64,000 bases of DNA, taken from Shewanella sp. NFH-SH190041 (GTDB taxonomy: Bacteria > Pseudomonadota > Gammaproteobacteria > Enterobacterales > Shewanellaceae). A model generated the notes under the pieces. The model had not been told where the DNA came from. It saw only the letters and a list, made by a program, of their open reading frames with translations, and searched no databases. Below, one piece after another: positions 1 through 15,901 of the stretch (position 1 is its first letter; each line of letters begins with the position of its first letter). Made by a program: the position numbers and the translations under genes. The DNA is taken from positions 1-64,000 of the forward strand of contig NZ_AP026070.1 of the NCBI RefSeq assembly GCF_024363255.1, given 5' to 3'.

Positions 1-31
1 CTTTCGGTTGATCTTTTTGGGGATAAGTTCA

Positions 32-1426
32 GTGGCTGTTTCACTTTGGCAACAATGTATCGGACGACTGCAGGATGAGCTTTCTGCTCAGCAGTTCAGT
101 ATGTGGATTAGACCGTTACAAGCTGAAATGGATGGCGATACCCTGGTGCTGTATGCCCCCAACCGTTTTGTGTTGGATTGGGTTCGTGATAAATATTTAA
201 ATATTATCAACCAGTTCTTTATTGAGCAGTTGGGCAGTGATGCCCCAAAACTGCGGTTTGATATCGGCAGTCGTCCATCTGCCCGCAGCGCGGCACCCAC
301 GCCAGCTGCACGTACCACAAGTTATAGTGCACCCGTGAGCAGCAAGCCGGCGGTCAGTGCCACCTTTAATGCGCCGGTTGAGCCGGCTCCCGCCATGCCG
401 GGACACCGCAGTAATATCAATCCAACTTACCAGTTTGATAACTTTGTTGAGGGTAAATCCAACCAGTTAGGTAAGGCCGCGGCAATGCAGGTATCTGAGA
501 ATCCTGGTGGCGCTTATAACCCGCTGTTCCTTTATGGCGGCACTGGTTTGGGTAAAACACACCTGCTGCACGCCGTTGGTAATGGCATTATTAAAAACAA
601 CCCGAATGCTAAGGTGGTTTACATGCATTCGGAGCGGTTTGTGCAGGACATGGTAAAAGCACTGCAAAATAATGCGATCGAAGAATTTAAACGTTATTAC
701 CGCAGTGTGGATGCCCTGTTTATTGACGATATCCAATTCTTTGCGAACAAAGACAGATCTCAGGAAGAATTTTTCCATACTTTCAACGCATTGCTTGAAG
801 GTAATCACCAGATTATTCTGACTTCAGACCGCTACCCGAAAGAAATTGACGGGGTGGAAGATCGGCTTAAGTCCCGCTTTGGTTGGGGCTTAACCGTGGC
901 CATTGAGCCGCCAGAGCTGGAAACCCGGGTGGCAATTTTGATGCGTAAGGCTCAGGAGAGTGGCATTAATCTGCCGGACGAAGTGGCATTCTTTATTGCC
1001 AAGCGACTGAGATCGAATGTGCGGGAATTGGAAGGCGCCCTGAACCGGGTGATCGCCAATGCCAATTTTACCGGCCGACCAATCACGATTGATTTTGTTC
1101 GGGAAGCATTGCGGGACTTGTTGGCACTGCAAGAGAAGCTCGTCACCATCGATAATATTCAAAAGACGGTGGCGGAATACTACAAAATTAAGATGGCGGA
1201 TATGTTGTCCAAACGTCGTTCGCGCAGTGTTGCGCGACCAAGACAGATGGCGATGGCGTTATCGAAAGAGTTAACCAACCAGAGTCTGCCGGAAATCGGT
1301 GATGCCTTTGGTGGTCGTGACCATACAACGGTACTGCATGCCTGTCGTAAGATCGCGCAGCTGCGGGAAGAGAGTCACGACATTAAAGAAGATTACGCGA
1401 ACTTGATCAGAACCTTATCTTCTTAA
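32..1426 (+). CDS. dnaA: Chromosomal replication initiator DnaA
   Basis: DnaA is the ATP-dependent initiator that binds DnaA boxes at oriC and opens the duplex. The 464-residue protein has an N-terminal domain I ([19 protein letters not shown]), a variable Ala/Pro-rich linker at about residues 85-125, the AAA+ domain with Walker A GGTGLGKT at residues 169-176 and Walker B FIDDIQF, and the C-terminal DNA-binding signature [13 protein letters not shown] place the start at GTG 32, preceded by GGGGATA, because homologues begin MAVSLWQQ; a TTG at 8 is in frame but would add eight unconserved residues. The promoter and any upstream oriC lie outside the window. It heads the dnaA-dnaN-recF-gyrB cluster. 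Identification is certain; the start is very likely. Confidence 0.97.
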   Translation: MAVSLWQQCIGRLQDELSAQQFSMWIRPLQAEMDGDTLVLYAPNRFVLDWVRDKYLNIINQFFIEQLGSDAPKLRFDIGSRPSARSAAPTPAARTTSYSAPVSSKPAVSATFNAPVEPAPAMPGHRSNINPTYQFDNFVEGKSNQLGKAAAMQVSENPGGAYNPLFLYGGTGLGKTHLLHAVGNGIIKNNPNAKVVYMHSERFVQDMVKALQNNAIEEFKRYYRSVDALFIDDIQFFANKDRSQEEFFHTFNALLEGNHQIILTSDRYPKEIDGVEDRLKSRFGWGLTVAIEPPELETRVAILMRKAQESGINLPDEVAFFIAKRLRSNVRELEGALNRVIANANFTGRPITIDFVREALRDLLALQEKLVTIDNIQKTVAEYYKIKMADMLSKRRSRSVARPRQMAMALSKELTNQSLPEIGDAFGGRDHTTVLHACRKIAQLREESHDIKEDYANLIRTLSS

Positions 1427-1444
1427 TACAGGGAACTGAAGACC

Positions 1445-2545
1445 ATGAAATTTTCGATTGATAGGGATGCCCTGTTAAAGCCGCTGCAGTTAGTCAGCGG
1501 GGCAGTGGAGCGCCGTCATAATCTACCGATTTTGTCCAACCTCCTTGTGGAAGTCAGTCCCCAGTCACTTAAATTGACCGGTACCGATCTTGAAGTTGAA
1601 TTGGTTGGTGAAGCACCGGTACAGGGCGATATTGAACCGGGACGTACTACTGTGCCGGCAAAAAAATTGCTTGATATTGTTAAGTCTCTGCCAGAGCAGA
1701 CTGAGCTGAAGATTGAACAGCAAGACAATAAATGGTTGTTGCGCTGTGGTCGTAGTCGGTTTTCTTTGGCCACCTTGCCTGCGGAAGAGTATCCCAATGT
1801 GGATGCTTTTCAGAGTGAGATAGAGTTCACCCTTAAGCAGGGCATGCTTAAATCCTTGATTGATGCCACGCAGTTCTCTATGGCCAACCAAGATGTGCGT
1901 TATTACCTCAATGGGCTGTTGTTGGAGACAGAAGGTAATATGTTGCGGGCGGTCGCTACTGATGGCCACCGTTTGGCATTGAGTCACCGGGTGCTGGAGG
2001 CTAACCTGCCAGAAAAGCAAGTGATCGTTCCTCGCAAAGGGGTGGTTGAGCTGTCACGGCTGTTGGATAACGATGAGCAGGATATTCAGATTGCCATCGG
2101 GGAAAATGCCATTCGAGCGACCACTGCAACGGCGGTCTTTACCAGTAAACTGGTGGACGGTCGCTTCCCGGATTACCGCCGGGTACTGCCGAAAGGCGGC
2201 GATAAAATTGTGATTGCTGGGCGCAATCAGTTCAAACAGGCGCTAATGCGAGCTTCGATTCTATCCAATGAAAAATTCCGTGGGGTACGTATTCAGCTGG
2301 AGCAGAACCTGCTGAAAATTACCGCCAACAACCCTGAACAGGAAGAAGCGGAAGAGATCATTGATGTGGAATATCAGGCGCAGCCATTGGAGATTGGCTT
2401 TAACGTATCTTATCTGTTGGATGTACTGAACAGTCTGCGCAGTGAAGATGTTCGTATTACCCTGATCGACGGTAACTCCAGTGCATTGATTGAAAACCAC
2501 GTGGAAGAAGATTCTATGTACGTGGTCATGCCAATGCGTCTTTAA
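1445..2545 (+). CDS. dnaN: DNA polymerase III beta sliding clamp DnaN
   Basis: This is the ring-shaped processivity clamp that tethers DNA polymerase III to DNA and serves as a docking platform for repair proteins. It has 366 residues, the normal length, starting MKFSIDRDALLKPLQ and ending with the conserved C-terminal VVMPMRL. Three topologically similar clamp domains of about 120 residues each are expected. It starts 18 bases after the dnaA stop, so the two are likely co-transcribed, the usual arrangement in gammaproteobacteria. Nothing unusual was seen. Confidence 0.98.
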   Translation: MKFSIDRDALLKPLQLVSGAVERRHNLPILSNLLVEVSPQSLKLTGTDLEVELVGEAPVQGDIEPGRTTVPAKKLLDIVKSLPEQTELKIEQQDNKWLLRCGRSRFSLATLPAEEYPNVDAFQSEIEFTLKQGMLKSLIDATQFSMANQDVRYYLNGLLLETEGNMLRAVATDGHRLALSHRVLEANLPEKQVIVPRKGVVELSRLLDNDEQDIQIAIGENAIRATTATAVFTSKLVDGRFPDYRRVLPKGGDKIVIAGRNQFKQALMRASILSNEKFRGVRIQLEQNLLKITANNPEQEEAEEIIDVEYQAQPLEIGFNVSYLLDVLNSLRSEDVRITLIDGNSSALIENHVEEDSMYVVMPMRL

Positions 2546-2590
2546 TCAGGATGTCAGCCAGTCACAGAGGCTGGCTGCATGTGGTATTGC

Positions 2591-6107
<3,517 letters not shown>

Positions 6108-6136
6108 TTCGTCCGATTAGTTGTCATTGATTGATA

Positions 6137-6166
6137 ATCCGCAGGCCAAGGCCTGCGGATTTTTTT
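6137..6166 (+). terminator. Rho-independent terminator of gyrB
   Basis: A 10-bp GC-rich stem, ATCCGCAGGC paired with GCCTGCGGAT around loop CAAG, is followed by a run of seven T. It lies 30 bases after the gyrB stop and closes the dnaA-gyrB cluster. Confidence 0.93.
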
Positions 6167-6200
6167 ATGTCTGGTATTTAGTGTAATAATACCAAGCATA

Positions 6201-6229
6201 AAAAAACGCGCCTAAATGGCGCGTTTTTC
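6201..6229. terminator. Bidirectional terminator, mainly for glyS
   Basis: AAAAACGCGCC and GGCGCGTTTTT form an 11-bp stem around TAAAT. T-runs on both strands suit it to terminate the minus-strand glyQS transcript and catch readthrough from gyrB. Confidence 0.88.
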
Positions 6230-6244
6230 GTTAATGCTGAGCTA

Positions 6245-8314
6245 TTACTGCAGCAGGGAAATATCCGCAACATGCAGGAATTGCTCACGTAACTGGTTTA
6301 GCAGAGCCAAACGGTTGTTACGCAGTGCCATATCGTCGGCCATGACCATTACATCTTCAAAGAAGTTGTCTACTGGTTCACGCAGGGTGGCCAGTAAGGT
6401 CAGAGCTTGTTGATATTCACCGGCTGCAAACAGTGGCTGCAGCTGAGGTTGCAGGGCTGTCAGCGCATCAGCGAGGGCTTTTTCTGCTGCTTCAGTCAGT
6501 AATTCTGGTTTGATGTCGGTTGGCAACTCGCCTTCAACTTTGGCCAGAATATTGGATACACGCTTGTTCGCTGCAGCCAATGCCAGCGCCGCATCCAGGG
6601 TGCGGAAGTGGGCAACGGCATGGATACGGGCATCAAAATCAGCAGGGCGGGTTGGACGGCGAGCCAATACCGCTAAGATCACATCAGTGCTGATGCCTTT
6701 GTCTTGATACCAAGCGCGGAAACGTGCCATCAGGAATTCCAGCACTTCTTCAGCGGTATTTGCATTGCTCAGGTTGTCACCGTGCAGGGCGATGCCTTTA
6801 GCAATCAGGTCAACCAGATCCAGTGGCAGTTTGTTTTCCACAATAATACGCAGTACGCCGATGGCTGCACGGCGAAGAGCAAATGGATCCGCTGCACCTT
6901 TTGGCGCTTGGCCGATACCAAAAATACCGGTCAGTGTATCCAGTTTTTCTGCCAGGGCCACAGCACAGGAAACACCGGCCGTTGGCACGGTATCACCAGA
7001 GAATTTTGGCTTGTACTGTTCATCCAGCGCAACTGCAACCGCTTCGGTTTCACCGTCTAGGCGGGCGTAATGCATGCCCATGGTGCCTTGAGTATCGGTA
7101 AATTCCATCACCATATTGGTCATCAGATCGGCTTTGGACAACAAACCTGCGCGCTCAGCATCCGCAGCGTTAGCACCGATTTGCGCGGCAATAAAGCCTG
7201 CCAGAGCAGAAATGCGTTCTACCCGGGCTTTCAGTGTGCCCAGCTTTTGCTGGAATACCACGGTTTCCAGGCTGGTCAGACGGGATGCCAAAGTCTGTTT
7301 TTTGTCGGTGTTGAAGAAGAACTCAGCGTCAGCTAGACGTGGACGAACGACTTTTTCGTTACCGGCAATAATCTGCTGAGGATCTTTGGACTCAATATTG
7401 GCCACAAAGATAAAGTTAGGCAGCAGCTTGCCGGCATCATCAAATACTGGGAAGTATTTTTGATCGCCTTTCATGGTGTAAACCAGTGCTTCAGCTGGAA
7501 CGGCCAGGAATTTTTCTTCAAAGGCCGCGGTCAGCACCACTGGCCACTCAACCAAAGAGCTCACTTCTTCCAGCAGATCATCTTCAATATCAGCTTTGCC
7601 GCCGATTTGCTGGGCTGCCAGTTCGGCATCCGCTTTGATGATGGCCTTACGCTTGTCATAGTCGGCGATTACTTTACCGCGCTGCTCTAAGGCGGTGAGA
7701 TAATTATCGGCATGCTCCAACTCAAAGCTGGATTCACCCATAAAGCGATGGCCACGGATAGTACAGGCGGACTGAATACCCAATACTTCACCGGCAACCA
7801 CTTCATCATCTAACAGCATGGTGATGGTGTGAACTGGACGGATAAATTGAGTCTTGTTAGCACCCCAGCGCATAGGTTTAGGGATAGGCAGTTTATCCAG
7901 TGCGCGCTGCACCATATCAGGGATCAAGCTTTTGCTTTCAACGCCTTCTACTTTGGCGCGGTATACCAGCCATTCACCTTTATCTGTCACCAGACGTTCG
8001 GCCTGATCAACGGTAATACCGTTACCACGGGCCCAGCCTTGAGCTGCTTTGGTAGGGTTACCCTCGGCATCAAATGCTGAGCTCACAGCAGGGCCGCGCT
8101 TTTCAACGATTTTGTCTTCCTGAGCCAGTGCCAGCTGATCAATTTTGATCGCCAGACGGCGTGGCGCAGCGTACCAGTGTCTGCTGCTGAAAGGCAGATC
8201 GGCTTTTTTCAGCTCATCGGTAAAGTTTGCCAGCAGGGATTGCGCTAAGTTGCGCAGTGCTTTCGGTGGCAGTTCTTCAGTACCGATTTCAATGAGTAAG
8301 TTTGCAAATTTCAT
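6245..8314 (-). CDS. glyS: Glycyl-tRNA synthetase beta subunit
   Basis: This is the large subunit of the alpha2-beta2 class II glycyl-tRNA synthetase; the beta subunit recognises tRNA-Gly and carries HD-like and anticodon-binding domains. It has 689 residues, identical in length to E. coli GlyS, starting [21 protein letters not shown] chose the ATG at 8314 because the longer frame back to 8359 would run into the end of glyQ and adds unconserved residues. It lies 13 bases downstream of glyQ on the same strand, so the two form an operon. Confidence 0.97.
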   Translation of the reverse strand: MKFANLLIEIGTEELPPKALRNLAQSLLANFTDELKKADLPFSSRHWYAAPRRLAIKIDQLALAQEDKIVEKRGPAVSSAFDAEGNPTKAAQGWARGNGITVDQAERLVTDKGEWLVYRAKVEGVESKSLIPDMVQRALDKLPIPKPMRWGANKTQFIRPVHTITMLLDDEVVAGEVLGIQSACTIRGHRFMGESSFELEHADNYLTALEQRGKVIADYDKRKAIIKADAELAAQQIGGKADIEDDLLEEVSSLVEWPVVLTAAFEEKFLAVPAEALVYTMKGDQKYFPVFDDAGKLLPNFIFVANIESKDPQQIIAGNEKVVRPRLADAEFFFNTDKKQTLASRLTSLETVVFQQKLGTLKARVERISALAGFIAAQIGANAADAERAGLLSKADLMTNMVMEFTDTQGTMGMHYARLDGETEAVAVALDEQYKPKFSGDTVPTAGVSCAVALAEKLDTLTGIFGIGQAPKGAADPFALRRAAIGVLRIIVENKLPLDLVDLIAKGIALHGDNLSNANTAEEVLEFLMARFRAWYQDKGISTDVILAVLARRPTRPADFDARIHAVAHFRTLDAALALAAANKRVSNILAKVEGELPTDIKPELLTEAAEKALADALTALQPQLQPLFAAGEYQQALTLLATLREPVDNFFEDVMVMADDMALRNNRLALLNQLREQFLHVADISLLQ

Positions 8315-8327
8315 CTGTGTGTTACCT

Positions 8328-9233
8328 CTACTTACACATAGGGAAGCCAAGCGCTTCACGGGAGTGGTAATAAGCTTCAGCCACGGCTTTGGCCAATGTC
8401 CGTACGCGCAGAATGTAGCGCTGACGCTCGGTCACAGAGATGGCGTGACGGGCATCGAGCAGGTTGAATGCATGGGAAGCTTTCATTACCTGTTCGTAAG
8501 CTGGCAGAGGTAACGGTGTTTCCAGCGACAGCAGATGCTGACAGGTCTTTTCACACTGATCAAACAGGCCGAATAGGAAGTCTACGTCAGCATGTTCAAA
8601 GTTATAGGTAGATTGTTCTACTTCATTCTGATGGAACACATCACCATAAGTGATGCGACCCAGCGGTCCGTCAGTCCAAACCAGATCGTAAACACTGTCC
8701 ACACCCTGGATGTACATTGCCAGACGCTCCAGACCATAGGTCAGTTCGCCGGTAACTGGAGAGCATTCTAAGCCACCAACTTGTTGGAAGTAGGTGAACT
8801 GACTGACTTCCATGCCGTTAAGCCAGATTTCCCAACCCAGACCCCAGGCGCCCAGTGTTGGCGACTCCCAGTTGTCTTCCACGAAGCGAATGTCGTGAAC
8901 TTGTGGGTCGATCCCCAGCGCTTCCAATGAGCCTAAGTACAGTTCTTGGATGTTGTCAGGGGAAGGCTTGAGTACTACCTGGAACTGATAGTAGTGCTGC
9001 AGACGGTTAGGGTTATCACCATAACGACCGTCAGTTGGGCGGCGGGAAGGCTGCACATAAGCACTGCTCATTGGCTCGGGGCCCAGAGAACGCAGGAAGG
9101 TCTGAGGGTGGAACGTACCAGCACCCACTTCCATATCTAAGGGTTGGACAATGGCGCAGCCTTGCTGCGCCCAATATTCCTGCAGGGTCAGGATAAAACC
9201 CTGGAATGTTTTTACGTCGTGTTTGCTAGTCAT
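8328..9233 (-). CDS. glyQ: Glycyl-tRNA synthetase alpha subunit
   Basis: This catalytic subunit of heterotetrameric GlyRS activates glycine with ATP. It has 301 residues, against 303 in E. coli. Recognisable segments are [19 protein letters not shown] at the N-terminus, the class II region [20 protein letters not shown], and [18 protein letters not shown]. It is the first gene of the glyQS unit, divergent from tag across about 150 bases that must hold both promoters. Confidence 0.98.
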   Translation of the reverse strand: MTSKHDVKTFQGFILTLQEYWAQQGCAIVQPLDMEVGAGTFHPQTFLRSLGPEPMSSAYVQPSRRPTDGRYGDNPNRLQHYYQFQVVLKPSPDNIQELYLGSLEALGIDPQVHDIRFVEDNWESPTLGAWGLGWEIWLNGMEVSQFTYFQQVGGLECSPVTGELTYGLERLAMYIQGVDSVYDLVWTDGPLGRITYGDVFHQNEVEQSTYNFEHADVDFLFGLFDQCEKTCQHLLSLETPLPLPAYEQVMKASHAFNLLDARHAISVTERQRYILRVRTLAKAVAEAYYHSREALGFPMCK

Positions 9234-9384
9234 ATTTCCGCTGTCAGGCTGAATATAGAAAATGGTTCAGATTATACCTTGTCGCTCTGGTCTTATGTAG
9301 GTTAATTTTTAACGTATTGACCCAGTTCATATATCAGAGATAACCAATCAAGCAACCCGTAAACAAATGTATATGGAGGTGTGT

Positions 9385-9981
9385 ATGACGACCCCTGTCC
9401 GCTGTGGTTGGGTCACCGCTGATCCCTTGTATCTTGATTATCATGATCAAGTCTGGGGTCGGCCGGTTTATGACAACCTGACGCTATTTGGTAAGTTGTG
9501 TTTTGATGGGCAACAGGTGGGATTATCATGGTTAACCATACTAAAAAAACAACAGCGCTATGAGCAGGTTTTTGCTGGATTTGATCCGAAAATAATTGCC
9601 CAGTTTGATAGCCATAGGGTAGAAGTGCTGATGCAAGATCGCGGTATTGTGCGCAACCGAATGAAAATCAACAGCATCATTACCAATGCGCGGGCTTATC
9701 TTGCCATGGCCGAGACGGGTGAAGACTTCAGTCAGTTTCTCTGGCAATTTGTTGATGGTGTACCGCAACAGCATTTTTTCAGCCGCCATCAGGACATTCC
9801 CGCTAGCACTGAAGTCTCTATCGCTTTATCCAAAGCACTCAAACAGCGTGGCTTTAGTTTTGTCGGCCCCACTATTGTCTATGCCTTTATGCAAGCTGTG
9901 GGGATGGTTAATGATCATCTCGTGGATTGCCACTGTTATCAGGACTGTGCTCGATTGGGTCAGGCTAACATTAGCGGATAG
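9385..9981 (+). CDS. tag: DNA-3-methyladenine glycosylase I (Tag)
   Basis: Tag removes 3-methyladenine from alkylated DNA as a helix-hairpin-helix-fold glycosylase with a structural zinc. The 198-residue protein (E. coli 187) begins MTTPVRCGWVTADPLY. The zinc ligands are recognisable as Cys7, His20, and the C-terminal pair in NDHLVDCHCY. GLSWLTILKKQQRYE is the conserved HhH-flanking segment. The start at ATG 9385 follows an excellent GGAGG; the upstream ATG at 9367 would put that ribosome site inside the gene. Oddly, the base-contacting Glu38 of E. coli Tag is Asp41 here, and E. coli Glu20 is Val23. Confidence 0.94.
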   Translation: MTTPVRCGWVTADPLYLDYHDQVWGRPVYDNLTLFGKLCFDGQQVGLSWLTILKKQQRYEQVFAGFDPKIIAQFDSHRVEVLMQDRGIVRNRMKINSIITNARAYLAMAETGEDFSQFLWQFVDGVPQQHFFSRHQDIPASTEVSIALSKALKQRGFSFVGPTIVYAFMQAVGMVNDHLVDCHCYQDCARLGQANISG

Positions 9982-9989
9982 TTGGTATA

Positions 9990-10005
9990 TGTTTCACGTG
10001 GAACA
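9990..10005. promoter_or_regulatory. parS site 1 (ParB binding)
   Basis: TGTTTCACGTGGAACA differs by one base from a perfect parS palindrome (TGTTTCACGTGAAACA). It lies 8 bases after the tag stop, 10 kb from dnaA, in the origin-proximal zone where parS sites cluster in gammaproteobacteria with ParABS systems. parA and parB themselves are not in the window. Confidence 0.88.
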
Positions 10006-10197
10006 TACTCGGTACATTGATGTTGGCAGATCAATATGCAAGGAATATTTCGCGGTAGAAGTTTAAGTTAGCTGTTCGCCTCTGGGGCGCTAAGAGAGTT
10101 ACAGGCTTTCTGTAAGTGTTTAAGTGACGGGCTGTAGATGCTCTATTGTGGGTGTTTGACTATGTGTGCTGGTTTGTTTTTCGATAGTTGGTATTTG

Positions 10198-10247
10198 CGG
10201 CTCTGAGACGATGGCTCAGAGCCGATGTAATAAGTCGCCTGACTTAT
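10198..10247 (-). terminator. Two tandem hairpins after the MOSC gene
   Basis: CGGCTCTGAG/CTCAGAGCCG (10-bp perfect stem, 10198-10224) and ATAAGTC/GACTTAT (7-bp stem, 10230-10247) sit just past the 3' end of the minus-strand MOSC gene. Neither has a clear T-run, so they may be a weak terminator or an mRNA 3' stabiliser rather than a classical intrinsic terminator. Confidence 0.5.
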
Positions 10248-10260
10248 CACTGGATTGTTC

Positions 10261-10698
10261 TTACCTGATGTCGACCTTATCGCCAACGGCAATCTCACCC
10301 GGGGTGACAACTTGGCAGGTAACGCCAGCCAGATAATTACCTGTGAGCAATTGCTTTAAACCGGGGGCTGCATCATCCATACGATTGCAGGGCGCGGTTT
10401 CGCCGGTGATCAGCAGTGTTAGCTTGCCAATCTGTAATTGTTTGTCGATATCTGTGCTGGAAAAGTTGTAATCATCTACGAGTAAGTTAGCTCGGCGACT
10501 GAGCCAAGATAGCGATAGGCCAAGCTGGGCACATGCATGTTGCCACTGTTGTTGTGATACCAGGGTTACTTGACGTGGACCTGGTTTGCCACGCACATCT
10601 CCGATTATGCCAGCTTCACAACTCACGTTGGTTTGCTGTAGTTCTAGCATCGGGCCACGTTTTTCCGCTTTATATGCAATGCCGATAAGCTTGGTCAT
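10261..10698 (-). CDS. MOSC domain-containing protein
   Basis: MOSC domains are beta-barrel folds found in molybdenum cofactor sulfurases and in N-hydroxylated-compound reductases such as YiiM; a conserved cysteine is thought to carry sulfur or ligate the cofactor. This 145-residue protein is almost entirely one MOSC domain: GIIGDVRGKPGPRQVTLV, SRRANLLVDD, and TGETAPCNRMDDAAPGL, whose Cys fits the conserved cysteine. It lies 15 bases downstream of tusA on the same strand, so the two may be co-transcribed, which would link two sulfur-handling proteins. The substrate is unknown. Confidence 0.85.
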   Translation of the reverse strand: MTKLIGIAYKAEKRGPMLELQQTNVSCEAGIIGDVRGKPGPRQVTLVSQQQWQHACAQLGLSLSWLSRRANLLVDDYNFSSTDIDKQLQIGKLTLLITGETAPCNRMDDAAPGLKQLLTGNYLAGVTCQVVTPGEIAVGDKVDIR

Positions 10699-10713
10699 TT
10701 TGCTCCCCTTAGA

Positions 10714-10959
10714 TTACAAGCCCTTTTTGATCAGGTATTGATAGGGTGTGCTGTCGGTTTGACTCGCCAGCAGGGTGTGATCCATAAACTGACAGAAGCT
10801 AGGAATATCACGGGTCGTTGCCGGATCATCAGCAATAATCAGCAAGGTTTCACCTTCTGCCATATGACGGACTGTTTTACGTACCATCATAACTGGCTCG
10901 GGACAGCGCAGGCCCAGTGCATCTAATTGGTGTTGTGCCGCAGCGAATTGGTCGCTCAT
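10714..10959 (-). CDS. tusA: Sulfurtransferase TusA
   Basis: TusA accepts persulfide sulfur from a cysteine desulfurase and passes it on for 2-thiouridine formation in tRNA and for molybdenum cofactor-related sulfur transfer. The protein has 81 residues, the same as E. coli, with the diagnostic active-site motif [14 protein letters not shown] and the C-terminal [11 protein letters not shown] chose the start at 10959, preceded by GAGGG on the coding strand; an ATG further upstream would add about 29 unconserved residues. It is likely co-transcribed with the MOSC gene. Confidence 0.95.
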   Translation of the reverse strand: MSDQFAAAQHQLDALGLRCPEPVMMVRKTVRHMAEGETLLIIADDPATTRDIPSFCQFMDHTLLASQTDSTPYQYLIKKGL

Positions 10960-11203
10960 AAACCCTCTGTGATAATAAAAATCAAAGTGGGTAATTTTAC
11001 TCCAGCATATGGCATAAACCAAGGGTGCAAGCCTTGGCACCACCACACACTATTCAATTATGCGGTTTGTCAGTCATGGTTGTGGCCATAGATGACTGTG
11101 CAATTGCTGCAGCTTGTTTGAATCGGATGATGATGGTTAGTTGAACAACAAAGGTAGTTATCCCTGAGCGTTAATAACGTAAATGTGCAGAGAGTAGCGT
11201 GAA

Positions 11204-11219
11204 TGTTTCACGTGGAACA
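11204..11219. promoter_or_regulatory. parS site 2 (ParB binding)
   Basis: TGTTTCACGTGGAACA, identical to site 1 over all 16 bases and in the same orientation, 1.2 kb away in non-coding DNA. Confidence 0.88.
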
Positions 11220-11362
11220 TCGACTTTGATGATGTTGTCAGTGTAAAAGCAAAATCATCAGGGGCGTACTCTGTTTGCTCTGATTCTAGTATGCCGAGTA
11301 CAAATGAATTATTGGGTGATGCGGGGTGATAAAGCCAAGCTATTTAGCCGATGTATTAACAG

Positions 11363-11378
11363 AGTTCCACGTGGAACA
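11363..11378. promoter_or_regulatory. parS site 3 (ParB binding)
   Basis: AGTTCCACGTGGAACA contains the perfect 14-bp palindrome GTTCCACGTGGAAC, the parS form known from Pseudomonas. It lies 144 bases beyond site 2 in the same gene-free stretch. Confidence 0.87.
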
Positions 11379-11441
11379 TTACTGCATATAAATACTTATG
11401 GCGAAGAAGGGGTGAGCTTGCGAAGCCCAGTGTTGGGCAAT

Positions 11442-11464
11442 AAAAAGGCCGGCTAATGCCGGCC
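11442..11464 (-). terminator. Terminator of the fadBA operon
   Basis: On the minus strand GGCCGGC-ATTA-GCCGGCC is followed by TTTTTA. It lies 20 bases after the fadA stop. Confidence 0.92.
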
Positions 11465-11483
11465 CAAATGGTTAAGTAAGGAA

Positions 11484-14817
<3,334 letters not shown>

Positions 14818-15200
14818 TGCTTGCTTCCTTTTTGCTCTGGTGTGGCACGGGGATATCTCCCCCGATACCTGTCCATTGTGCGGCTGAGCCGATGATTGTT
14901 TGACCGGCTGCCGCTCAGTTTGCGGCCAAAATGAAAAAAAAACAACCGTGATTTTAAACGGGTGTTTGATTTTGGTTGCAAAAAGGTGTCTTTGAGCAAG
15001 TGTTTGTCTAAGGTCAGATTTTTTGATTATGTATTATTTTATCTGCTGGGATTGGCCTTGAAGCCAAAGCTGGTGTGCCGTTACGGAATAACAAAACTGT
15101 GTTTACAACGGCGGTAAAGGGCGCTGTCGGGGTAGAATGGCTCACTACAGCACTGTTGCTGTTATGCCAGTGATTGATTGTGATTTTGCAGAGGACGAGT
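14818..15200. other. Divergent intergenic region fadB / yigZ
   Basis: 383 bases holding both promoters and no supportable gene. In E. coli, and from memory in other Shewanella, pepQ (proline dipeptidase) lies between fadB and yigZ. I see no remnant of it here. A candidate fatty-acid regulator operator is at 14953-14970. Confidence 0.6.
14953..14970 (-). promoter_or_regulatory. Candidate PsrA-type operator upstream of fadB
   Basis: On the coding strand of fadB the sequence reads ATCAAACACCCGTTTAAA. It fits the PsrA pattern (C/G)AAAC-N4-GTTT(G/C) except the last base. PsrA is the TetR-family fatty-acid-responsive repressor of beta-oxidation genes in Pseudomonas and Shewanella. This is inference from pattern match and position only. 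Confidence 0.4.
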
Positions 15201-15815
15201 TTGAGCGAACGTTACCCGATACCGGCCCAAGAGCTGATTTTTGAAGAAGAGATTAAACACAGCCATTTTATTTCTGTGCTGTTTCACTGTGCCAGCCCGG
15301 AGCACTTTAAACAGCAGTTAAACGATATTCGGCTGCGCTATCCCGGAGCGACCCATTACTGCCAGGCCTTTCTTACCGGCAAGCCTGGTTGCACTATGAC
15401 GGCGGGATTCAGTGATGATGGTGAGCCTGCCGGCAGTGCTGGCAGACCCATGCTGGCGGTATTGCAGGGCTCTGGTATTGGAGAGATTGGCGCTGTGGTG
15501 ATCCGTTATTATGGCGGCATTAAATTAGGCGTAGGGGGGCTGGTTCGGGCATATGCCTCTGGTATTAAACAGGCATTGCCACAGTTACCTACCTTGATGA
15601 AGCAGATCCGTTTTCCCGGCACACTGGCCTGTGATTATGCTCGGTTACGGGATGTGGAATATGTTTTGGAGCAACATGATGGCGTGATTGTTGATCGCCA
15701 ATTTGGCGCAGAAATTGTGCTGGCATTTGAATTACCTCGCTCCCAACAAGAGGCGGTGAATACCCAGTTGGCAACGATCAGCCAGGGTTGTGTTCAGGCG
15801 CATTTTGATAACTGA
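15201..15815 (+). CDS. yigZ: YigZ/IMPACT family protein
   Basis: This is a member of the UPF0029/IMPACT family, two alpha-beta domains of uncertain biochemical role; the eukaryotic IMPACT protein modulates translation under stress. The 204-residue protein matches E. coli YigZ in length. The family signature is visible: FSDDGEPAGSAGRPML and VIRYYGGIKLGVGGLVRAY. I chose the TTG start at 15201, since GAGG sits six bases upstream and homologues begin near this point. It lies between fadB and trkH, as in E. coli, apart from the missing pepQ. Confidence 0.9.
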   Translation: MSERYPIPAQELIFEEEIKHSHFISVLFHCASPEHFKQQLNDIRLRYPGATHYCQAFLTGKPGCTMTAGFSDDGEPAGSAGRPMLAVLQGSGIGEIGAVVIRYYGGIKLGVGGLVRAYASGIKQALPQLPTLMKQIRFPGTLACDYARLRDVEYVLEQHDGVIVDRQFGAEIVLAFELPRSQQEAVNTQLATISQGCVQAHFDN

Positions 15816-15901
15816 ACCGTGCTTGCGCTGCTTATTTATGACAAAATAAATTTTTCTTTATAATCGCATATTTAACGCTAGCGTTTGACCGGGCACTGTC
15901 A

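Larger units (their letters stand above)
10960..11483. other. Gene-free region carrying parS sites
   Basis: 524 bases with no supportable gene. It holds the presumed tusA promoter, two parS-like palindromes and the fadBA terminator. The absence of coding sequence around the sites suggests a centromere-like spacer. Confidence 0.7.

Noticed and set aside
1..31. oriC or dnaA promoter elements at the window start
   Set aside because: Only 31 bases precede the dnaA start; no DnaA box or promoter can be judged.
6510..7379. Several plus-strand frames of 65-118 codons opposite glyS
   Set aside because: They are antisense to a full-length well-conserved gene and have no family resemblance.
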